A DNA stretch of 61,067 bases from Aporhodopirellula aestuarii (GTDB lineage: Bacteria; Planctomycetota; Planctomycetia; Pirellulales; Pirellulaceae), in assembly GCF_023701485.1 (NCBI RefSeq), contig NZ_JAMQBK010000047.1, positions 1 to 61,067 on the forward strand, read 5' to 3'. The notes under the pieces were generated by a model that was given only the letters and a program-made list of their open reading frames with translations, was not told the DNA's origin and made no database searches. This document shows positions 56,938 through 61,067 of this stretch, piece after piece. The position numbers and the translations under genes were made by a program. Numbering within the stretch: position 1 is the first letter of the stretch; each line of letters begins with the position of its first letter.

Positions 56938-57231
56938 AATAAAAGTCTTATTTGGTTTGTACTCGGGATGCTTGCCGGAGCGCCGCAAGCGTCGATGTTG
57001 TGGAGAAATGTGCGTGACGTCTCTGCGTGGACTCCGTTGTGGGGTTTTCTGCGACTGGGACTCGTATCGGCCGTGTTGGTGGCATCGGCGGTGAACGGCC
57101 AAATTCTGTACGGAGCCGCGGGTTGGGCGATCGGTTTTGCCGTACCAGCGGTTTGGTTGATGTTCCGTGAGCAGGATCGCACCATGGAACACGCTAATGG
57201 AAACCGCAATCAGGCCAACCAACATGATTAA
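56930..57231 (+). pseudogene. atpR: N-ATPase AtpR with apparent frameshift
   Basis: The conserved part, about 87 residues from ATG 56968 (GMLAGAPQASMLWRNVRD, GFLRLGLVSAVLVASAVNG, GWAIGFAVPAVWLM), matches AtpR, a three-helix membrane protein of N-ATPase operons. The first helix is cut: the same frame upstream reads N-K-S-L-I-W-F-V-L-G directly before the ATG, but has no start codon there. A start ATG at 56930 (overlapping the atpQ stop, as elsewhere in the operon) is in another frame; one extra A in the run at 56941-56944, or a -1 ribosomal shift, would give M-I-E-I-K-S-L-I-W-F. Either an indel, a slip site, or a shorter protein starting at 56968 is possible. Confidence 0.7.
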
Positions 57232-57243
57232 CGGACCATCACG

Positions 57244-57915
57244 ATGAACCTGCGAATTTTCGGCGACCCGGTTATTTTTGAAATCGGTCCCGTTCCGGTG
57301 ACTGAGACGATGGTGACGTCGACAGCGGTCACGATTGCACTTGTTTCTGCGGCGGTGTTATTGCGCCATTTTGTTTCTCGCCAACCTCATCACTGGCTCG
57401 CGATCGTGGCTTTCATGACGGTGGATAGTTTTGACCGCCTCGTGGAAGAAATCATCGGTCGACGACATGCAATTGTCGCGACTCTAGCGGGCAGCTTGTT
57501 TCTGTTCATTGCCGCGTGCAACATTGCCGGACAGCTTCCGGGCGTCCATCCAGCGACAGGGAGCTTAGCAACCACGTCGGCACTGGCGGCGGTCGTTTTC
57601 CTCAGCGTTCCGATCGCAGGCATTTGGACTCACGGGACGTGGGAGTACGTCAAACAATATTTTCGTCCGAATCCGCTAATGATGCCGCTCCATGTGATCT
57701 CAGAACTGTCTCGTACGCTCGCTCTCGCCGTTCGTCTTTTCGGCAACATCATGTCCGGGCATCTGGTCGTCGGGCTGTTAGTCGCGTTGGCGGGTTTCTT
57801 GGTACCGACGCCGATCATGGCGCTCGATCTGCTGATAGGGCTACTGCAAGCATACATTTTTGCAATCCTTTCAACCGTCTATATCGGCGCCGCGATTAGT
57901 GCCGAGGAGGAGTAG
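57244..57915 (+). CDS. atpB: N-ATPase Fo subunit a
   Basis: A 223-residue five-helix membrane protein. The essential arginine that faces the c-ring is found in LALAVRLFGN (Arg164), preceded by MPLHVISELSRT. The C-terminal helix LLQAYIFAILSTVYIGAAI is also typical. Subunit a forms the half-channels for the ion. It starts 12 bases after atpR and is 5 bases before atpE. Confidence 0.94.
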   Translation: MNLRIFGDPVIFEIGPVPVTETMVTSTAVTIALVSAAVLLRHFVSRQPHHWLAIVAFMTVDSFDRLVEEIIGRRHAIVATLAGSLFLFIAACNIAGQLPGVHPATGSLATTSALAAVVFLSVPIAGIWTHGTWEYVKQYFRPNPLMMPLHVISELSRTLALAVRLFGNIMSGHLVVGLLVALAGFLVPTPIMALDLLIGLLQAYIFAILSTVYIGAAISAEEE

Positions 57916-57920
57916 GTAAC

Positions 57921-58187
57921 GTGACTGACCAAACAATCATCGCCGTCGTTGCGATGGCCGGAGCGGCGCTGACCATGGCACTTGGTGCAATCGGGGCAGC
58001 GATCGGAGAAAGCCGGATTGGAGCTGCGGCAATGGACGCACTCGCGAGACAACCCGACGAAGCATCCTCGATCACTCGCACCTTGTTCGTGTCCTTAGCG
58101 ATGGTGGAATCCACCGCGATCTTTTGCCTGGTCGTCGCCTTGATTCTGTTGTTCGCCAATCCGTTTCTTAGCGTCATGGGCAACTAG
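57921..58187 (+). CDS. atpE: N-ATPase Fo subunit c
   Basis: An 88-residue hairpin with the ARQP loop (42-45). The second helix contains the ion site VESTAIF (Glu63, Ser64, Thr65) followed by LVVALILLFANPF, close to Na+-binding c-subunits. In the first helix a second acid, Glu30 (in GAAIGESRIG), takes the place of the usual glutamine, a known trait of N-ATPase c-subunits. Translation probably starts at a GTG (57921). The operon context makes the assignment certain. Confidence 0.94.
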   Translation: MTDQTIIAVVAMAGAALTMALGAIGAAIGESRIGAAAMDALARQPDEASSITRTLFVSLAMVESTAIFCLVVALILLFANPFLSVMGN

Positions 58188-58189
58188 CC

Positions 58190-58828
58190 GTGTCCCCTAC
58201 CATCACGACGTTCCTGTTCGAAGCTGCGAACTTTCTGATATTGGCTGGCATGCTGGGATGGCTGTTCTTCAATCCGGTTCGAGACGCGATTGCCGAATAC
58301 CGAAAGAAGTTCGAAACAGATAACCGGGTGGCGGCTGAATCATTAGCCGCGGCAGAAGAAATGAAACGACAGATCGAGCTCGAGCGAACCAACCTGCAAT
58401 CGGAACTGAACGAACAACGTCAACGGGATAGGGAGGATGCCAAACAACAGATCCAACAGCTGTTGGCCGACGCGCGTGCCGCTGCGGATCGAGAACGAGA
58501 GCAAAGCCACCGCTTAGCGATGCGGATGTCCGAGACACAGGCGGATCGGATTGCAGAGGTGGCCGCAATCTCGGCAGCCGAATCTGTCGGTCGCTTTCTT
58601 GAGGAGATTGGCAGCGTTGAGCTACAGTCGGCATTCGTGAATGCGGCCTGCCAACAACTCGCATCGCTACCCCAGGGGAAGCTGTCGCCGGTCAAAGTGG
58701 AATCCTCGCAAACACTCTCGTCGGAACAGATCGAGTCGCTAAAGACAGCATTGGGTTCGGCTGGCGAAGACGCGGATTTCCGAACGGATGAGTCGCTGCG
58801 GGTTGGGTTGCGAGTCTCCACCGCCTAA
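58190..58828 (+). CDS. atpF: N-ATPase Fo subunit b
   Basis: A 212-residue stalk protein: one N-terminal membrane helix (about 8-28: FEAANFLILAGMLGWLFFNP) and a long charged helix (30-140) that dimerises, then a C-terminal region of about 70 residues (LPQGKLSPVKVESSQTLSSE) that may replace the missing delta subunit as anchor to F1. The start is a GTG two bases after the atpE stop codon. No delta gene is present in the operon. Confidence 0.92.
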   Translation: MSPTITTFLFEAANFLILAGMLGWLFFNPVRDAIAEYRKKFETDNRVAAESLAAAEEMKRQIELERTNLQSELNEQRQRDREDAKQQIQQLLADARAAADREREQSHRLAMRMSETQADRIAEVAAISAAESVGRFLEEIGSVELQSAFVNAACQQLASLPQGKLSPVKVESSQTLSSEQIESLKTALGSAGEDADFRTDESLRVGLRVSTA

Positions 58829-58891
58829 GGTTTAGTTGACGCATCGGCCAGCGGTCTGACACAGTTTGCGCGTCAAGCGTTAATCAAGGAG

Positions 58892-58945
58892 ATGAACAGT
58901 AGAGCCAATCACTACAACCCTCTACAAAGTGTCTCTGATGAGTGA
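58892..58945 (+). CDS. 17-codon leader overlapping atpA start
   Basis: After the atpF stop, 57 bases later an AAGGAG Shine-Dalgarno is followed by ATG and a 17-codon frame ending in TGA (58943-58945), beyond the probable atpA start ATG at 58938. atpA itself has no clear ribosome site, so reading of this leader could bring ribosomes to its start (coupling). The peptide has no recognisable family. It may also be chance. Confidence 0.4.
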   Translation: MNSRANHYNPLQSVSDE

Positions 58946-60485
58946 GCCATCGTCATCCATTGAGGAAACCGTGATTTCGGCGACGGGGTCGCTACGGCTC
59001 GCTGATGCCATAAAACCGCGTGGAGTTGTACGACGCGTCGGCGATGGCGTTGCGATTGTTGCGGGATTGCAAGACGTGCGATACGAAGAGTTGCTCGAGT
59101 TCGATTCGGGAGCGTTTGGAATCGCGTTCGACTTGCGAACAGACGAGTTGGGCGTGATCCTGTTGGCGGGCGCGTCACTGGTTCATGAAGGCGAGGGTGT
59201 GATCGGTTTACAACGTTTGCCGGACTTGCCGGTCGGCGATGAGGCCCTCGGACGCATACTCGATCCGCTCGGGACACCGCTTGATGAAGGTCCTCCGTTG
59301 TCGGGTACGTCCCGTTTGCCGTTGTTTCGCGCGGCGCCAGAAATTATCCAACGCAAAAGCGTCGAACAAACGCTGTGGACTGGAGTGATGGCAGTTGACG
59401 CGGCGATTCCGATTGGTCGTGGTCAACGCGAACTGATCATCGGAGACCGGAATGTCGGAAAAACATCGCTCGCGATTGATTTCATAGCCGCACAACGCCC
59501 CGGCGATGTCGCTTGTGTTTACGTGTTGATCGGACAACCGATGTCGCGTGTTCGTGCATTGCGTGACACGTTGGAACGTGTTGGTGCATTGTCCAACACG
59601 GTAATCATCGCGGCTTACGCGTCGGACAGTCCAGGGCTGCAATATCTCGCACCACTCGCCGGCGCCTCGATGGCGGAATCATTCCGTGACGCCGGTGGAC
59701 ACGCCGCGATCGTTTATGATGACCTGACAAAATATGCCGACGCCTACCGTGAACTTGCGTTATTGCTGGATCGTCCGCCGGGACGCGAAGCCTATCCGGG
59801 TGACATTTTTTATGTCCATGCGGAATTGCTTGAGCGGGCCGCTGCGTTAAGCAACGACCTCGGGGGCGGTTCGGTAACAGCTTTTCCGCTCGTCGAAACG
59901 ACTGACGGCGATATATCTTCCTACATTCCAACCAATCTGATTTCGATTACCGACGGTCAGATTTATCTCGATACCGGACGTTTTGAACGAGACTTTCGTC
60001 CGGCAATTGATATCGGACGCAGTGTTTCGCGAATTGGCGCCGTCGCTCAATCTCACGCGATGCGGAAAGCATCAAAAAACCTCAAAATCCATCTGTCGCG
60101 ATTTGAGGCATTGGAGAAATTGTCACGCGTGGGCCTGGATATCGACCTTGCCACGCAAGCGACACTTCGGGACGGAACGTTGCTGCGTGCGATATTGCGG
60201 CAGCAACGATTTTCACCGCGCGACGTGACCAGCCAAGTGCTCGCACTAACTTCCGTTACCGAACATTGGCTGGGTGATCTGCCACCGGCGAAAGCATGGA
60301 TCGCGATCGAGGCACTCGCCGGTGTGGCACGAAATCAGTTACCTGAAATCGCAACGTTGTTGGATGCTGGGCAAATTCCTGATAACGGGTGGAAAGAATC
60401 GCTTGCGGATCTCGTCCCACAGGCACTCGCAAGGGTGACAATCGATTCGCATCGTGAGGCTAGTCATGCGAAGGTGGCAGCATGA
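58938..60485 (+). CDS. atpA: N-ATPase F1 alpha subunit
   Basis: A 515-residue F1 alpha subunit. Walker A is GDRNVGKT (169-176), and the arginine-finger region GRSVSRIGAVAQ is present. The long C-terminal helix bundle (LEALEKLSRVG-like, HWLGDLPP...) is complete. The start is ATG 58938; a GTG nine bases earlier (58929) is possible. A 17-codon leader overlaps it. The stop overlaps the atpG start (ATGA). As in other N-ATPases atpA is separated from atpD by the Fo genes. Confidence 0.95.
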   Translation: MSEPSSSIEETVISATGSLRLADAIKPRGVVRRVGDGVAIVAGLQDVRYEELLEFDSGAFGIAFDLRTDELGVILLAGASLVHEGEGVIGLQRLPDLPVGDEALGRILDPLGTPLDEGPPLSGTSRLPLFRAAPEIIQRKSVEQTLWTGVMAVDAAIPIGRGQRELIIGDRNVGKTSLAIDFIAAQRPGDVACVYVLIGQPMSRVRALRDTLERVGALSNTVIIAAYASDSPGLQYLAPLAGASMAESFRDAGGHAAIVYDDLTKYADAYRELALLLDRPPGREAYPGDIFYVHAELLERAAALSNDLGGGSVTAFPLVETTDGDISSYIPTNLISITDGQIYLDTGRFERDFRPAIDIGRSVSRIGAVAQSHAMRKASKNLKIHLSRFEALEKLSRVGLDIDLATQATLRDGTLLRAILRQQRFSPRDVTSQVLALTSVTEHWLGDLPPAKAWIAIEALAGVARNQLPEIATLLDAGQIPDNGWKESLADLVPQALARVTIDSHREASHAKVAA

Positions 60486-61063
60486 AGCGACAACAATATC
60501 TCCAACATCGATTGCAAACTCTATCGTCTCTCCAAGACGCCGTGGACGCGATGCGATCCATGTCGGCACATCATTTTCGCCTCGCCCGACAATCGTTGAT
60601 CCCCGCGAGAAGATATCGAGACGAGATGGGGCAAATCATCGCTGAAATCGGCGTGCACCAACCGCGTCACATGGGTTTGCCCGCGGGGATGCTGGTCGTG
60701 TCGTCCGACTTAGGTTTGTGTGGTGACTACAATTCACGGCTCTCGCGAACGGCGTCGGACGAAGCGAGAATGCATTCCGTCGGAACGATCTATTCCGTCG
60801 GCCGCCGGTCACGCACGACGCTTGCCAGGGGAGGCTGGTTGTCTTCACGCACGTATGACGCACCGGCTAGTTTGGAGGGGCTTCCTCGGCTCTTGCTCGG
60901 CCTCGCGGAAAACGTCCTGGAAGACTACATGTCATTGAAAATCGGTAGCCTTCACGTCGTATCTGCGAGCTTCCAGGGCGTCGGTCATTTTGAACCGCTC
61001 TCGGTGCGTGTGTTGCCTATCGAACCCGTCGCAATCACGAAACCACTGGAAGCGTCCCAATAA
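60482..61063 (+). CDS. atpG: N-ATPase F1 gamma subunit, ends early
   Basis: A gamma subunit of the rotor. The N-terminal helix (QTLSSLQDAVDAMRSMSAHH) and the core motif SSDLGLCGDYN (74-84) are typical. The frame ends at TAA 61061-61063, giving 193 residues, whereas the family is about 290. The missing piece is the long C-terminal helix that runs through the F1 centre. Only 4 bases remain after the stop, so I cannot see whether the rest follows in another frame. Either a frameshift or sequencing error near the end, or a truncated gene. Confidence 0.85.
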   Translation: MKRQQYLQHRLQTLSSLQDAVDAMRSMSAHHFRLARQSLIPARRYRDEMGQIIAEIGVHQPRHMGLPAGMLVVSSDLGLCGDYNSRLSRTASDEARMHSVGTIYSVGRRSRTTLARGGWLSSRTYDAPASLEGLPRLLLGLAENVLEDYMSLKIGSLHVVSASFQGVGHFEPLSVRVLPIEPVAITKPLEASQ

Positions 61064-61067
61064 TTGT

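Overview
The window looks like chromosomal DNA of a planctomycete, most likely from the Pirellulaceae (Rhodopirellula-like). The signs are a moderately GC-rich sequence, four secreted formylglycine-type sulfatases, a DUF1080 (laminin-G-like) protein, a TIGR03067-type secreted protein, an ECF sigma factor paired with a membrane Ser/Thr kinase, large secreted HEAT and TPR proteins, and a second-type (N-type) ATP synthase operon. I saw no rRNA, tRNA, CRISPR array, transposase or phage gene. The assignment to this group is inferred from gene content, not from a marker gene.

Layout. 0.2-7.3 kb: minus-strand genes for a TIGR03067 protein, a BFD-like [2Fe-2S] protein, a GntP-type permease with a large insertion, a CYTH-domain protein, a secreted protein, a ThiD2-ThiE fusion and a hypothetical protein; several of these overlap or nearly touch. 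8.1-19 kb: a secreted thioredoxin-like protein, an SGNH hydrolase next to a sulfatase, a TolC-like lipoprotein, a YwiC-like membrane protein with a small cupin, a di-haem cytochrome c and a secreted protein. 19-27.6 kb: a giant TPR protein, ftsY, a small membrane protein, glyA overlapping a single-domain response regulator, and a divergent FMN/TIM-barrel-like protein. 27.7-35 kb: a sulfatase, then a membrane and ion block (MgtC, DedA, ZIP, Ca2+/cation antiporter) and an epimerase-VKOR-SPW operon. 35.8-44 kb: a carbohydrate and sulfate-ester degradation block (DUF1080 protein, alpha/beta hydrolase, two sulfatases, sialate O-acetylesterase). 44.3-53 kb: kinase and ECF sigma pair, a protein with a flagellin-hook-like motif, a CBS-HEPN fusion, and a HEAT-repeat protein with its secreted partner. 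53.5-61 kb: a DUF389 membrane protein divergent from an N-ATPase operon in the order atpD-C-Q-R-B-E-F-A-G.

The N-ATPase operon is the most coherent system. Its genes overlap by a few bases and it lacks a separate delta gene. It carries two oddities: atpR is complete only if a frameshift at a run of four A is assumed, and atpG stops in frame about 100 residues short of the usual length, 4 bases before the window ends. A 17-codon leader with a strong ribosome site overlaps the start of atpA.

The strongest unexplained non-coding signal is a family of palindromic elements. Two copies are about 214 bp long with TTCACAGCCT-type ends, and each sits 21-23 bp behind the stop codon of a minus-strand gene. 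Related palindromes or half-sites lie downstream of other genes. They look like non-autonomous (MITE/REP-like) elements that settle at, or act at, gene 3' ends.
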